From assembly GCA_021300495.1 (NCBI GenBank), contig JAJTDK010000029.1, forward strand, positions 1 through 54,431: a stretch of 54,431 nucleotides of DNA, given 5' to 3'. Shown here one piece after another: positions 18,438-27,578 of the stretch. This DNA is from Limnohabitans sp. Lineage in GTDB: Bacteria; Pseudomonadota; Gammaproteobacteria; Burkholderiales; Burkholderiaceae_C. The position numbers and the translations under genes are program-made. The notes beneath the pieces are model-generated. The model made no database searches. It saw only the letters and a list, made by a program, of their open reading frames with translations, and was not told the DNA's origin. Position 1 is the first letter of the stretch. Each line of letters begins with the position of its first letter.

Positions 18438-19871
18438 TCAGCCGTGGTGGATGGCCACTGTTTTCAAGGTGGTGAAACCATACAGCGCTTCAAAACCTTT
18501 TTCACGGCCATGCCCAGAAGACTTCACGCCGCCAAAGGGTAACTCAACACCGCCGCCTGCGCCGTAGTTGTTGATAAACACTTGGCCGCTTCGAAGACGT
18601 TTGGCGATTCGGAATTGTCGACCGCCATCTCGCGTCCATACACCCGCCACCAGCCCAAAGGAGGTGGCGTTGGCAAGCTGCATGGCCTGATCTTCTCCTT
18701 CAAAACGCATGGCTGACAGCACAGGGCCAAACACTTCTTCTTGGGCGACCCTGTGGTCGACCGGAACGTCGCGCAATAAAACGGGCGCTTGGTAGAAGCC
18801 TGACTCTGGCGCATCCGAAACGACCATGCCTTGCGCTACTGTGGCGATGCCGGCAGCTTGAGCATCTGCCAAGAAGCCCTGAACGCGTTGTTTTTGGGAG
18901 GCTCGAATGAGGGGTCCTAAATTCAAATCTGCCTTGGCAGGGCCCACACGCAACTTAGAAAAAGCCTCACCCAGTCTTGCCAACAAGGGCTCGTAAATGC
19001 TTTGCTCAATCAAGACGCGAGAGCCTGCACTGCAAGTCTGTCCCGAGTTTTGAACGATGGCATTGATGACCACAGGTATGGCTGCATCCAAGTCGGCATC
19101 GGCAAAAATGATTTGCGGGCTTTTGCCGCCCAACTCGAGCGTGACAGGGCAGTGTCTTGCGGCGGCCGCTTGTTGAATCAAAGTGCCCACTGTGGGGCTG
19201 CCCGTGAAACTGATGTGATCGATGCCTGGATGTTTGGCCAGAGCATCTCCTACTTCATGGCCGTAGCCTGTGACGATGTTGATGGCGCCTGCGGGAAAGC
19301 CGACTTCGGCTGCCAATTGCGCCACGCGAATTAAGCTCAAGCAAGCATCTTCTGCGGGTTTGACGACACAGACATTGCCTGCCGCCAAAGCACCACCCAC
19401 ACACCTGCCAAAAATTTGCATGGGGTAATTCCACGGCACGATGTGCCCTGTCACGCCGTGGGGCTCGCGCCATGTGAGAACGCTGTAACCATTTTGATAA
19501 GGAATGGTTTCGCCATGAAACTTATCGCAAGCACCGGCGTAAAACTCAAAGTAACGAACCAAGGCACGGGCGTCGGCCATGGCTTGTTGTGTGGGTTTGC
19601 CGCAGTCGCGTTGCTCAAGTTGCATCAGCTCGTCTGCATGTTCGGCCACTTTGCGTGAAAGTGCCATGAGCAAACGACCGCGCTCAGCAGCAGTGATTTT
19701 GGCCCAAGGTCCTTCGAAGCATTGCCGAGACGACTGCACTGCTTGGTCAATGTCAGATGCCGAGCTGCGCTGAATGTGATCAAAAACTTGGCCATCAGAA
19801 GGGTCAAGCATGGGGATGGTTTGCCCTGTCTGGCTGGCCACCGATTGGTTGTGAATGAAGTTGAGTTGCAT
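18438..19871 (-). CDS. NAD(P)-dependent aldehyde dehydrogenase
   Basis: A 477-residue ALDH-superfamily enzyme. The substrate-activating motif is TLELGGKSPQIIFADADL, the catalytic Cys lies in NSGQTCSAGSRV, the NAD contact loop is FTGSPTVGTLI, and the C-terminal PFGGVKSSGHGREKGFEAL is intact. It resembles betaine/gamma-aminobutyraldehyde-type dehydrogenases, but the true substrate is unknown. I start at MQLNFIHNQSV (19871). The frame is open 11 codons further, but that stretch overlaps the hppA terminator. With the SDR it could oxidise an alcohol or aldehyde in two steps (inference). Confidence 0.9.
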   Translation of the reverse strand: MQLNFIHNQSVASQTGQTIPMLDPSDGQVFDHIQRSSASDIDQAVQSSRQCFEGPWAKITAAERGRLLMALSRKVAEHADELMQLEQRDCGKPTQQAMADARALVRYFEFYAGACDKFHGETIPYQNGYSVLTWREPHGVTGHIVPWNYPMQIFGRCVGGALAAGNVCVVKPAEDACLSLIRVAQLAAEVGFPAGAINIVTGYGHEVGDALAKHPGIDHISFTGSPTVGTLIQQAAAARHCPVTLELGGKSPQIIFADADLDAAIPVVINAIVQNSGQTCSAGSRVLIEQSIYEPLLARLGEAFSKLRVGPAKADLNLGPLIRASQKQRVQGFLADAQAAGIATVAQGMVVSDAPESGFYQAPVLLRDVPVDHRVAQEEVFGPVLSAMRFEGEDQAMQLANATSFGLVAGVWTRDGGRQFRIAKRLRSGQVFINNYGAGGGVELPFGGVKSSGHGREKGFEALYGFTTLKTVAIHHG

Positions 19872-19888
19872 AGGCGTATTTTGCGCGT

Positions 19889-19923
19889 AAAAAAGCCCGA
19901 ACATGTTGCCATGAACGGGCTTT
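19889..19923 (-). terminator. Intrinsic terminator of hppA
   Basis: On the minus strand, AAGCCCG and CGGGCTT (19922-19916 and 19899-19893) form a stem. Inside it, CATG-GCAA-CATG pairs again. A run of six T's follows (19894-19889). It lies 17 bases after the hppA stop and 18 bases before the aldehyde dehydrogenase start. Confidence 0.85.
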
Positions 19924-19939
19924 GTTTGAGAGGGCTTAT

Positions 19940-22006
19940 TTAGCCGTGGAATTGCATCATCAAAGGCACGATCAGCAGAGCCACAATGTTGATGATCTTG
20001 ATCAATGGGTTGATGGCTGGGCCAGCTGTGTCTTTGTAGGGGTCGCCCACGGTGTCGCCGGTCACAGCGGCTTTGTGAGCCTCAGAGCCTTTGCCGCCGT
20101 GATGGCCGTCTTCGATGTACTTCTTAGCGTTGTCCCATGCACCGCCGCCGGTACACATGGAAATGGCCACAAACAAGCCGGTCACAATGGTTCCCATCAG
20201 CAAACCACCCAAAGCTTTGGGGCCCAAAATGAGGCCCACCACAACGGGCACCACCACAGGCAACAAGCTAGGAATGATCATCTCCTTAATGGCCGCAGTG
20301 GTCAGCATGTCAACAGCGCGGCCGTACTCTGGCTTGGCGGTGCCTTCCATGATGCCCTTGATTTCGCTGAATTGACGGCGAACTTCAACCACCACAGCCC
20401 CCGCAGCGCGGCCAACCGCCTCCATGGCCATGGCGCCGAACAAGTAGGGAATAAGGCCGCCGATGAACAAGCCCACAATGACCATGGGGTCGGACAAGTC
20501 AAAGGAAATGGCCTTGCCATAGGTTTCGAGCTTGTGGGTGTAGTCGGCAAACAAAACCAAAGAAGCCAAACCGGCAGAGCCAATGGCATAGCCTTTGGTC
20601 ACGGCCTTGGTAGTGTTGCCCACAGCATCCAGCGGATCCGTAATGTCGCGCACGCTGCTAGGCAGTTCTGCCATTTCGGCAATACCGCCAGCGTTGTCGG
20701 TAATGGGGCCATAAGCGTCCAAAGCCACCACAATGCCGGCCATGGACAGCATGGACATGGCCGCCACGGCAATGCCGTACAAGCCCGCCAATTTGTAAGA
20801 CGCCAAAATGGCAATGCACACAAAAATCACGGGCCAAGCTGTGGAGCGCATTGAAACGCCCAAGCCGGCAATGATGTTGGTACCGTGACCCGTTGTAGAA
20901 GCTTGCGCAATGTGTTGCACAGGGCTGTATTGGGTACCGGTGTAAAACTCAGTAATCCAAACCAAGGCGGCCGTCAAAACCAAACCGACAGCGCAAGCAC
21001 CAAACAACTTCATTTGGCTGCCTGTGGCCGTAATGGCGTTGTCCGGCATGATCCACATCGTGACGAAATAGAACGCTATCAAGGACAAGCCGCCAGCAAT
21101 TGCCAAACCTTTGTACAAGGCGGGCATCACATTGACCATGCCGGGGGTTGCTTTGACAAAGAAGCAGCCAATGATGGAGGCAATGATAGACACAGCACCC
21201 AAAGCCAGGGGGTACATCACGGCATTGCCTGGCGCCCCAGCGATGAGCAGCGAGCCCAACACCATGGTGGCAATCAAGGTGACTGCGTAGGTTTCAAACA
21301 AGTCAGCGGCCATACCGGCGCAATCGCCCACGTTATCGCCCACGTTGTCGGCAATCACGGCGGGGTTGCGAGGGTCATCCTCTGGGATCCCGGCTTCTAC
21401 CTTACCGACCAGGTCGGCACCCACGTCAGCACCTTTGGTGAAGATGCCACCGCCCAAACGGGCGAAGATGGAAATAAGGGAAGAGCCAAAGGCAAAGCCA
21501 ATGAGCGGGTTCAAGATGACAGACAGCTTGACGTCGGGGGTGTGGTTGCCATTGCCAGCCAAGAACCAGTAAAAGCCCGTGACACCCAATAGACCCAAAC
21601 CAACCACAAGCATGCCGGTAATGGCGCCGCCTCGGAATGCAACGTCAAGGGCAGGGCCGATGCCTTTTGTGGCTGCTTGCGCAGTACGCACATTGGCTCG
21701 AACAGAGATGTTCATGCCAATGAAGCCACAGGCGCCCGATAAAACAGCGCCAATGACAAAGCCAATGGCGGTCATGCTGTCAAGGAACACACCCATGAGG
21801 ATGGCCAAGACGACGCCTACGATGGCAATGGTTTTATATTGTCTGGCCAGATAAGCCGCTGCACCATCTTGAATGGCGGCTGCAATTTCTTGCATCCGTG
21901 CATTGCCAGGGTCTTGGGCCAAAATCCAACCTCGAGCCCAAACGCCATAAATCACGGCGATCAGTCCACAAACTAGCGCCAAAATCAACGCTGAATTGCC
22001 TGTCAT
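19940..22006 (-). CDS. hppA: K+-insensitive pyrophosphate-energised proton pump
   Basis: A 688-residue membrane pyrophosphatase with about 16 transmembrane helices that couples PPi hydrolysis to proton export. The catalytic signature is [20 protein letters not shown], followed by [37 protein letters not shown] has Lys at the position that separates K+-independent pumps (Lys) from K+-dependent ones (Ala), so this is read as the K+-insensitive proton pump. AAGGAG lies eight bases before the ATG. It is divergent from the soluble pyrophosphatase gene, and its leader carries interleaved inverted repeats. Confidence 0.95.
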   Translation of the reverse strand: MTGNSALILALVCGLIAVIYGVWARGWILAQDPGNARMQEIAAAIQDGAAAYLARQYKTIAIVGVVLAILMGVFLDSMTAIGFVIGAVLSGACGFIGMNISVRANVRTAQAATKGIGPALDVAFRGGAITGMLVVGLGLLGVTGFYWFLAGNGNHTPDVKLSVILNPLIGFAFGSSLISIFARLGGGIFTKGADVGADLVGKVEAGIPEDDPRNPAVIADNVGDNVGDCAGMAADLFETYAVTLIATMVLGSLLIAGAPGNAVMYPLALGAVSIIASIIGCFFVKATPGMVNVMPALYKGLAIAGGLSLIAFYFVTMWIMPDNAITATGSQMKLFGACAVGLVLTAALVWITEFYTGTQYSPVQHIAQASTTGHGTNIIAGLGVSMRSTAWPVIFVCIAILASYKLAGLYGIAVAAMSMLSMAGIVVALDAYGPITDNAGGIAEMAELPSSVRDITDPLDAVGNTTKAVTKGYAIGSAGLASLVLFADYTHKLETYGKAISFDLSDPMVIVGLFIGGLIPYLFGAMAMEAVGRAAGAVVVEVRRQFSEIKGIMEGTAKPEYGRAVDMLTTAAIKEMIIPSLLPVVVPVVVGLILGPKALGGLLMGTIVTGLFVAISMCTGGGAWDNAKKYIEDGHHGGKGSEAHKAAVTGDTVGDPYKDTAGPAINPLIKIINIVALLIVPLMMQFHG

Positions 22007-22215
22007 ATATCAATCTCCTTAGTTTTTACAGCTAGAAGGAGGTGCAACGCTCTGGGAACACCTCCCTGCGTTGCTTCCTCGCTCCCACTAGGAGTCGATT
22101 GGCCAACTTAAGCATTAAAAGGGCAATGTTCAGAAGAAGCAAGCCCTGTGAAAGTAAAATCGGGGTTAATCCTAAGGTTCTTAGATTCTCATCAACTCTT
22201 TAAGTTTTCAGAAAA
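22007..22215. promoter_or_regulatory. hppA/ppa divergent control region with competing helices in the hppA leader
   Basis: Read as hppA mRNA, GCAACGC (22074-22068) and GCGTTGC (22050-22044) can pair, and GGAGGTG (22065-22059) and CACCTCC (22044-22038) can pair. The helices interleave and share one base with no linking loop, so they should exclude each other. The second 3' arm continues as CACCTCCTT, a match to the anti-Shine-Dalgarno sequence. The real ribosome site AAGGAG is 19 bases downstream. On the ppa side a dyad, AATCCTAAG/CTTAGATT (22168-22187), lies about 30 bases upstream of the ATG. I could not place convincing promoters. Confidence 0.4.
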
Positions 22216-22752
22216 ATGTCTTTAGATAACGTCACCCCCGGTAGCAAAGTTCCCGAACAATTCAACGTCATCATCGAAATTCCGATGAACGCCGACCCCG
22301 TGAAATACGAAGTCGACAAGGCCACTGGCGCCATTTTTGTTGACCGCTTCATGAGCACGTCCATGCATTACCCCACCAACTACGGCTATGTGCCTAAAAC
22401 CATCAGCGGTGACGGCGACCCTGTTGACGTGTTGGTGATTACCCCAGTGCCGCTTATTCCTGGCGTTGTGGTGCCTTGCCGTGCCATTGGCATCTTGAAA
22501 ATGGAAGACGAAGCGGGCGAAGACGGCAAAGTGTTGGCCGTGCCCACCGACAAAATTTTGTCCATCTACACCCAATGGCAAAAGCCTGAAGACTTAAACC
22601 CACTGCGTTTGAAAACCATTGCGCACTTCTTTGAGCATTACAAAGATTTGGAAGTGGGCAAGTGGGTCAAAATTATTGGCTGGGAAGGCCCAGAATCCGC
22701 CAAGAAAGAAATCTTGGATGGCATTGCCAACTACCAAAAAGAAAACGCCTAA
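22216..22752 (+). CDS. ppa: Inorganic pyrophosphatase (family I, soluble)
   Basis: A 178-residue cytoplasmic enzyme that hydrolyses pyrophosphate to phosphate. The metal-binding signature DGDPVDVLV and the substrate motif [20 protein letters not shown] are intact; [15 protein letters not shown] is near the N-terminus. The length is standard for family I. It is transcribed away from hppA, so one intergenic region serves both the energy-wasting and the energy-conserving pyrophosphatase. Confidence 0.96.
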   Translation: MSLDNVTPGSKVPEQFNVIIEIPMNADPVKYEVDKATGAIFVDRFMSTSMHYPTNYGYVPKTISGDGDPVDVLVITPVPLIPGVVVPCRAIGILKMEDEAGEDGKVLAVPTDKILSIYTQWQKPEDLNPLRLKTIAHFFEHYKDLEVGKWVKIIGWEGPESAKKEILDGIANYQKENA

Positions 22753-22764
22753 TCAAACCGAAAA

Positions 22765-22795
22765 GCCGATCACTTCGCTTTGAGGGGCGATCGGC
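22765..22795. terminator. Hairpin between ppa and the FemAB-like gene, possible bidirectional terminator
   Basis: GCCGATC (22765-22771) and GATCGGC (22789-22795) form a 7-bp stem with a 17-base loop, 12 bases after the ppa stop and across the 3' end of the converging gene. A T-rich stretch follows only loosely, so termination is plausible but not certain. Confidence 0.4.
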
Positions 22796-23939
22796 CTTCC
22801 AAGTTTTCCAAATAGGCCGCCACGCCGTGGCCTTCTTTTTCTAAATACTTTTCCACTGCATCTGCAAAGCCTGGGTGGGCAAGCCAATGCGCGCTGTTGG
22901 CCTTGATCGGCAGCAGGGCGCGTGCCATTTTGTGCTCACCTTGCGCACCCCCTTCAAACCGCTCAACCCCTTTGGCAATGCACCAGGCAATGGGTTGGTA
23001 ATAGCAGGCCTCAAAGTGCAAACAATCGACTCGCTCTAAGGCACCCCAATAGCGGCCATAGGCTACGTTATTGCCCAAGCCAATCAGGCTGCAAGCCATG
23101 CGCTGGCCATTTTTTTCTGCAATGAAAAGCACCCAGTTCTCGGGCATGGTGTCTTGCATGCGCTGGAAAAAGTCACGGTTTAAATAAGGCGCGTTGCCAT
23201 GCTCAAAATAGGTTTGGGCATAGCATTGGTAAAAGAAATCCCAGTCAGCGCTTTGAATCTGAACGCCTTCAAAGGCTTTGAAAACCACACCTGCATCAGC
23301 CACTTTGCGTCGTTCTTGCTTGATTTTTTTGCGCTTTTCCTGATTCAAAGCCTTCAGAAAATCATCAAAGTCTTCGTAAGCTGCGTTGTGCCAATGAAAT
23401 TGAACGGTATGACGGCTTAGCCAACCTGCAGTTTCAGTCACTTGAAGGTCATCGTTCGACAAAAACAACAAGTGCAAAGAGGACCAATCTTCATTTTGGG
23501 CCAGCTCAACCATGGCCGACAGAAGGGCAGATTGGCTCTGGCTTGAGTCGGCCAGCAAGCGCGAGCCAGGCACTGGCGTGAACGGCACGGCAGACACAGC
23601 TTTGGGGTAATAGTTCAAGCCATGTCTTTGGTAGGCATCCGCCCAAGCCCAATCGAACACATATTCCCCATAAGAATGGGGCTTGATGTACAAAACAGCA
23701 GCCCCCGCCAATTGGCCAAGCTTTGGCGGCATGGCATGGCGAAGGGTGACAAGCTGCAATTTCCAACCCGATTGAGCCGAGGCCGAGCCACTTTCCTCCA
23801 TGGCGCTCAGATAGGCGTGGCGCATGAAGGGGGTGGGCTCGGTTTGGGCCTCTAGCAACGCATCCCAGTCCTTCGCCGAAACATTGCGCATCGAACCCTG
23901 CACCTCAATGACATAATTGTTGGAATTGAATTCCTTCAC
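22770..23939 (-). CDS. FemAB-like GNAT-fold acyltransferase (DUF482 / PF04339 family)
   Basis: A protein of up to 389 residues with the N-terminal pattern of this family (AKDWDALL...EPTPFMRHAYLSAMEESGSA). Also typical are YVFDWAWADAYQRHGLNYYP, NQEKRKKIKQERRK and GRYWGALERVDCLHFEACYY. The family is related to FemAB peptidyltransferases and carries GNAT-type folds; the reaction is unproven. The frame starts at GTG 23939, which keeps the first beta strand. ATG 23891 (MRNVSAKDW) would drop it. Either way the gene starts almost head to head with nadE, so any promoter must lie inside nadE. Confidence 0.82.
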   Translation of the reverse strand: MKEFNSNNYVIEVQGSMRNVSAKDWDALLEAQTEPTPFMRHAYLSAMEESGSASAQSGWKLQLVTLRHAMPPKLGQLAGAAVLYIKPHSYGEYVFDWAWADAYQRHGLNYYPKAVSAVPFTPVPGSRLLADSSQSQSALLSAMVELAQNEDWSSLHLLFLSNDDLQVTETAGWLSRHTVQFHWHNAAYEDFDDFLKALNQEKRKKIKQERRKVADAGVVFKAFEGVQIQSADWDFFYQCYAQTYFEHGNAPYLNRDFFQRMQDTMPENWVLFIAEKNGQRMACSLIGLGNNVAYGRYWGALERVDCLHFEACYYQPIAWCIAKGVERFEGGAQGEHKMARALLPIKANSAHWLAHPGFADAVEKYLEKEGHGVAAYLENLEGRSPLKAK

Positions 23940-23943
23940 CTGT

Positions 23944-25617
23944 ATGACCCTTCAACTTTGTATAGCCCAACTCAACTTCGTCGTCGGCGATATGCCGGGC
24001 AACGCCCGCAAAATCATCGATGCGGCTCGCACAGCTTACGACCAAGGCGCAAAGGTCTTGATCACCCCTGAGCTGGCCATTTGTGGTTATGCCGCAGAAG
24101 ACCTTCTGCTTCGACCTGCATTCATGGATGCCTGCGATGATGCCTTGAAAACAGTGGCCCGCGAGTTGGCTGGGTTAAAAGGTTTGCACGTGGTGGTGGG
24201 GCACCCTGAAGGCGGCGGTATCCAAAGCCGCAGCGTCTCCGTCACAAAGCGTTTCAACCGGGCCAGTGTCTTGTGCGAGGGGCAGGTCATTGCCTCCTAC
24301 GCCAAACAAGAATTGCCCAATTACCAAGTGTTTGACGAGCGTCGGTATTTCACACAGGGGCATGAGCCCTGTGTGTTTGAAGTTGACGGCGTGAAAATGG
24401 GCTTGTTGATCTGTGAGGATGCATGGTTTGAAGCGCCTGCGCAAAGTGCACGCAATGCAGGTGCACAGTTGTTGCTGGTCTTAAATGCGTCCCCCTTCCA
24501 TGTGGGCAAGGGACTCGAGCGCGAGGTTCAAATGGGCCAACGTGTACAAGAGTGCGGATTGCCGTTGGTCTATGCGCATTTGGTGGGTGGCCAAGACGAA
24601 GTCATCTTTGAAGGGCGGTCCTTTGCCCTCAATGCCAAGGCAGAAGTTGTCGCCAGAGCACCCGCATTTCAAGAGTGCTTACAAACCCTCAGCGTTCAAA
24701 ATAATCAAGGCCCTGAGGGCCTGCAAATTTCAGGTACCACGGTGTCTGCAAGCAACTCTTGGGAAGAAGACCTTTGGCACGCATTGGTCTTGGGCATTCG
24801 CGACTATTTAGGCAAGAACGGTTTTCCAGGCGCCATCTTGGGGCTTTCTGGGGGCATCGATTCCGCCTTGGTGCTGGCGCTGGCCGTTGACGCCTTGGGA
24901 GCAGACAACCTGCATGCAGTCATGATGCCGTCGCCCTATACCGCTGACATCAGTTGGATCGATTCGCGAGAGATGGTGAAACGCCTGGGTGTGCGGTACG
25001 ACGAAATCGCCATTGCGCCTTTGTTTGAGGGCTTCAAATTGGCTTTGTCAGACCAATTCAAAGGTTTGGCGGAAGACACCACCGAAGAAAATATTCAGGC
25101 GCGTGTTCGCGGTACGCTGCTCATGGCCATGTCCAATAAAACGGGCGCCATTGTGCTGACCACCGGCAACAAGAGTGAAATGGCCACAGGGTATTGCACC
25201 CTGTATGGCGACATGGCTGGCGGTTTTGCAGTCATCAAGGATGTTGTCAAAACACAAGTCTTCAAGTTGGCCGAGTGGCGCAATCAAAATGATCCTTATG
25301 GCACGGGCCGCAATCCCATACCCGAGCGAATCATCACCCGCCCGCCTAGCGCTGAATTGAGGGCAGACCAAAAAGACCAAGACAGTTTGCCGCCCTATGA
25401 AGTCTTAGATGCCATCGTTCAAAGGTACATGGAGAACGACGAAGGCATTCAAGCCTTGGTGGCAGATGGTTTTGATCGCTCAGATGTTGAAAAAGTTACC
25501 CGGCTGATTAAACTAAACGAGTACAAGCGCCGACAATCTCCTGTGGGAATTCGTGTCACACACCGCAGTTTTGGCAAAGATTGGCGTTATCCTATTACCA
25601 ATCGATTTCGAGCTTAA
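23944..25617 (+). CDS. nadE: Glutamine-dependent NAD+ synthetase
   Basis: A 557-residue enzyme that amidates deamido-NAD+ to NAD+ using glutamine. The N-terminal nitrilase-type glutaminase domain (about 1-260) has its catalytic Cys in GLLICEDAWFE. The C-terminal synthetase domain carries the PP-loop GLSGGIDSALVLAL (near residue 300) and TTGNKSEMATGYCTLYGDMAG. The ATG at 23944 (MTLQLCIAQLNF) is the family start. The PII gene follows after 22 bases in the same direction. Confidence 0.95.
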   Translation: MTLQLCIAQLNFVVGDMPGNARKIIDAARTAYDQGAKVLITPELAICGYAAEDLLLRPAFMDACDDALKTVARELAGLKGLHVVVGHPEGGGIQSRSVSVTKRFNRASVLCEGQVIASYAKQELPNYQVFDERRYFTQGHEPCVFEVDGVKMGLLICEDAWFEAPAQSARNAGAQLLLVLNASPFHVGKGLEREVQMGQRVQECGLPLVYAHLVGGQDEVIFEGRSFALNAKAEVVARAPAFQECLQTLSVQNNQGPEGLQISGTTVSASNSWEEDLWHALVLGIRDYLGKNGFPGAILGLSGGIDSALVLALAVDALGADNLHAVMMPSPYTADISWIDSREMVKRLGVRYDEIAIAPLFEGFKLALSDQFKGLAEDTTEENIQARVRGTLLMAMSNKTGAIVLTTGNKSEMATGYCTLYGDMAGGFAVIKDVVKTQVFKLAEWRNQNDPYGTGRNPIPERIITRPPSAELRADQKDQDSLPPYEVLDAIVQRYMENDEGIQALVADGFDRSDVEKVTRLIKLNEYKRRQSPVGIRVTHRSFGKDWRYPITNRFRA

Positions 25618-25636
25618 TTTTTCAGACTGGACCTGA

Positions 25637-25978
<342 letters not shown>

Positions 25979-25989
25979 GTTTTGATGTT

Positions 25990-26577
25990 CTAAATGGCTT
26001 GGCTTAAAAACGGCGCTGGCATGCCTGCCGCTTGAATCAAACTGGGCAACAATTTCAGAGCATCGCTGTCTGTTTGGATTAAATCCATTTGCCATGGCCC
26101 TACGAACTGGTGTTGCACCACGCTGCTTAAAAAAGCCAGCATAGGGTTGTAGAAGCCGTTTAGGTTTAGCAGGCCAATGGGCTTGTTGTGGTAGCCCAAC
26201 TGGCGCCAAGTCCAAACCTCGTAAAACTCTTCAAAGGTACCGATGCCACCCGGCAATGCAATGAATGCGTCGGCACGTTCTGCCATCATTCTTTTGCGAT
26301 CGTGCATGGTTTCCACCACATGCAATTCGGTGCAGCCCGTGTGGGCCCATTCTTTTTCAACCAAGGCGCGCGGTATGACGCCCACCACGCGGCCGCCTGC
26401 AGCAAGGGTGGCATCGGCAACGATGCCCATCAGCCCGTTTCTGCCACCACCGTACACAAGCTGCCCGCCGTGTTGTGCAATCCATTGCCCCACTTGTTGG
26501 GCAGATTCAGCAAAGGCTGGTTCATTGCCAGGCTTGGAGCCGCAGTAAACACACATTGAAAAAAGAGGCTCAGCCAT
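25990..26577 (-). CDS. LOG-family Rossmann-fold protein (TIGR00730; nucleotide 5'-monophosphate nucleosidase type)
   Basis: A 195-residue protein with both hallmark motifs, GGGRNGLMG near residue 40 and PGGIGTFEEFYE near residue 108. Members split nucleoside 5'-monophosphates into base and ribose 5-phosphate and are known as LOG cytokinin-activating enzymes in plants; the bacterial substrate is often AMP or a cytokinin nucleotide. The 5' end overlaps dgkA by eight bases, and the 3' end converges on glnB with 11 bases between them. Confidence 0.9.
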   Translation of the reverse strand: MAEPLFSMCVYCGSKPGNEPAFAESAQQVGQWIAQHGGQLVYGGGRNGLMGIVADATLAAGGRVVGVIPRALVEKEWAHTGCTELHVVETMHDRKRMMAERADAFIALPGGIGTFEEFYEVWTWRQLGYHNKPIGLLNLNGFYNPMLAFLSSVVQHQFVGPWQMDLIQTDSDALKLLPSLIQAAGMPAPFLSQAI

Positions 26578-26959
26578 GGATGTATTTCCAAATGGCGGCA
26601 GACCAAATGCCTAAGCAGAGAAAAAGGCTGAGCAGCACAGCGGCACTGCCCATGTCCTTGGCCCGCTTGGACAGCGCATGCCATTCAGTGCCAATTCGGT
26701 CGATGGCCGTTTCAATGCCGGTGTTTAACAGCTCGACCACCATGACAAAAATAACCGAGCCGCACAACAAGGAAACTTCTACCCAAGTTTGTCCTAGCCA
26801 AAAGGCCGCAGGAATGAGAAAGATGGCAAGCAAGGCTTCTTGGCGAAATGCGGTTTCGCCCCATCCGGCTTTGAGCCCCGCAATGGAATAGCCACCCGCA
26901 TGGAAAATGCGCGACAGACCCTTTCGAGCCTTCTGGGGATTCACATGGTCAATGGTCAT
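26570..26959 (-). CDS. dgkA: Diacylglycerol kinase (DgkA type)
   Basis: A 129-residue inner-membrane enzyme with three transmembrane helices that phosphorylates diacylglycerol to phosphatidate, returning lipid from membrane-derived oligosaccharide or LPS modification. FRQEALLAIFLIP, VELLNTGIETAIDRIG and LSKRAKDMGSAAVL are the conserved catalytic stretches. I start at ATG 26959 (MTIDHVNPQKARKG). The longer open frame adds 62 residues that do not fit the family. It overlaps the LOG gene and lies 22 bases after the RDD gene, all on the minus strand. Confidence 0.92.
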   Translation of the reverse strand: MTIDHVNPQKARKGLSRIFHAGGYSIAGLKAGWGETAFRQEALLAIFLIPAAFWLGQTWVEVSLLCGSVIFVMVVELLNTGIETAIDRIGTEWHALSKRAKDMGSAAVLLSLFLCLGIWSAAIWKYIHG

Positions 26960-26981
26960 GAAACTTGGGCAGCGATGGATT

Positions 26982-27524
26982 TCAGGGTTTCTTTTGAACA
27001 TCCACCAGCTGCGTTCCAGCCCAGACGTCATGCCAATATTGTCCACGCAATTGGAATTTGCTTGAGAGGGCCCAAACAAAAACCCAAACAAGGACCAGCA
27101 GTCCAACGACTGGCGCGGGTAATTTAAAGGGAACGGCCGCAACAATGGGTGGTAAAAACCATAACCAGCTCAGTAAGTATCTGAGCAACGCCCGAGCCTG
27201 AGTGAGTGGTTTGCCAGAAGAGTCCAACACTTTGATATGCCAAGTCTTCATGGCAAGTGTTTGACCCTTGGACCATAACCAGGTGAAGTAAATGGCAAAA
27301 ACAAGAAACAAGAAAGCTTGAAGGCCATGGCGGTTGTCTAGCGCGTGCTTTGTTTGGCTGAGGGTGCCAAACAAATAGCCAGCCAGAAAAATGACGCCAA
27401 ACAGCAACATGCCCTCATAAAACCAGCAGGCCATGCGGCGCGCCAGTGAAGGCGTAGTGAAAGTCAGCGGGGTTTCAGTGCTTGAATCGACAGAATCTTC
27501 AGGCATCAAAGGTGTATCACTCAA
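26982..27524 (-). CDS. RDD-family membrane protein
   Basis: A 180-residue protein with RDD-domain features: an Arg near the first helix (SLARRMACWFYEGMLLF), a conserved Lys/Gln region before the second half (WSKGQTLAMKTWHIKV) and a C-terminal YWHDVWAGTQLV. It has about four membrane segments and an acidic N-terminal tail. The function of such proteins is poorly known; some are linked to ion transport or stress. The frame begins with TTG at 27524, with AAGG eight bases upstream; ATG 27506 is an alternative. It closes the sigma-factor cluster. Confidence 0.82.
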   Translation of the reverse strand: MSDTPLMPEDSVDSSTETPLTFTTPSLARRMACWFYEGMLLFGVIFLAGYLFGTLSQTKHALDNRHGLQAFLFLVFAIYFTWLWSKGQTLAMKTWHIKVLDSSGKPLTQARALLRYLLSWLWFLPPIVAAVPFKLPAPVVGLLVLVWVFVWALSSKFQLRGQYWHDVWAGTQLVDVQKKP

Positions 27525-27578
27525 CTCAAGTACCTTCGGGAATGGCCACGATGGTGGGCAATAAGGTTTTCTTGTCGA

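Noticed and set aside
19922-20854. 310-codon plus-strand frame rich in His, Asn and Gly
   Set aside because: Antisense to hppA; the residue bias is what results from reading that gene's codons backwards.
20885-21592. 235-codon plus-strand frame
   Set aside because: Also antisense to hppA, no recognisable family and no ribosome site.
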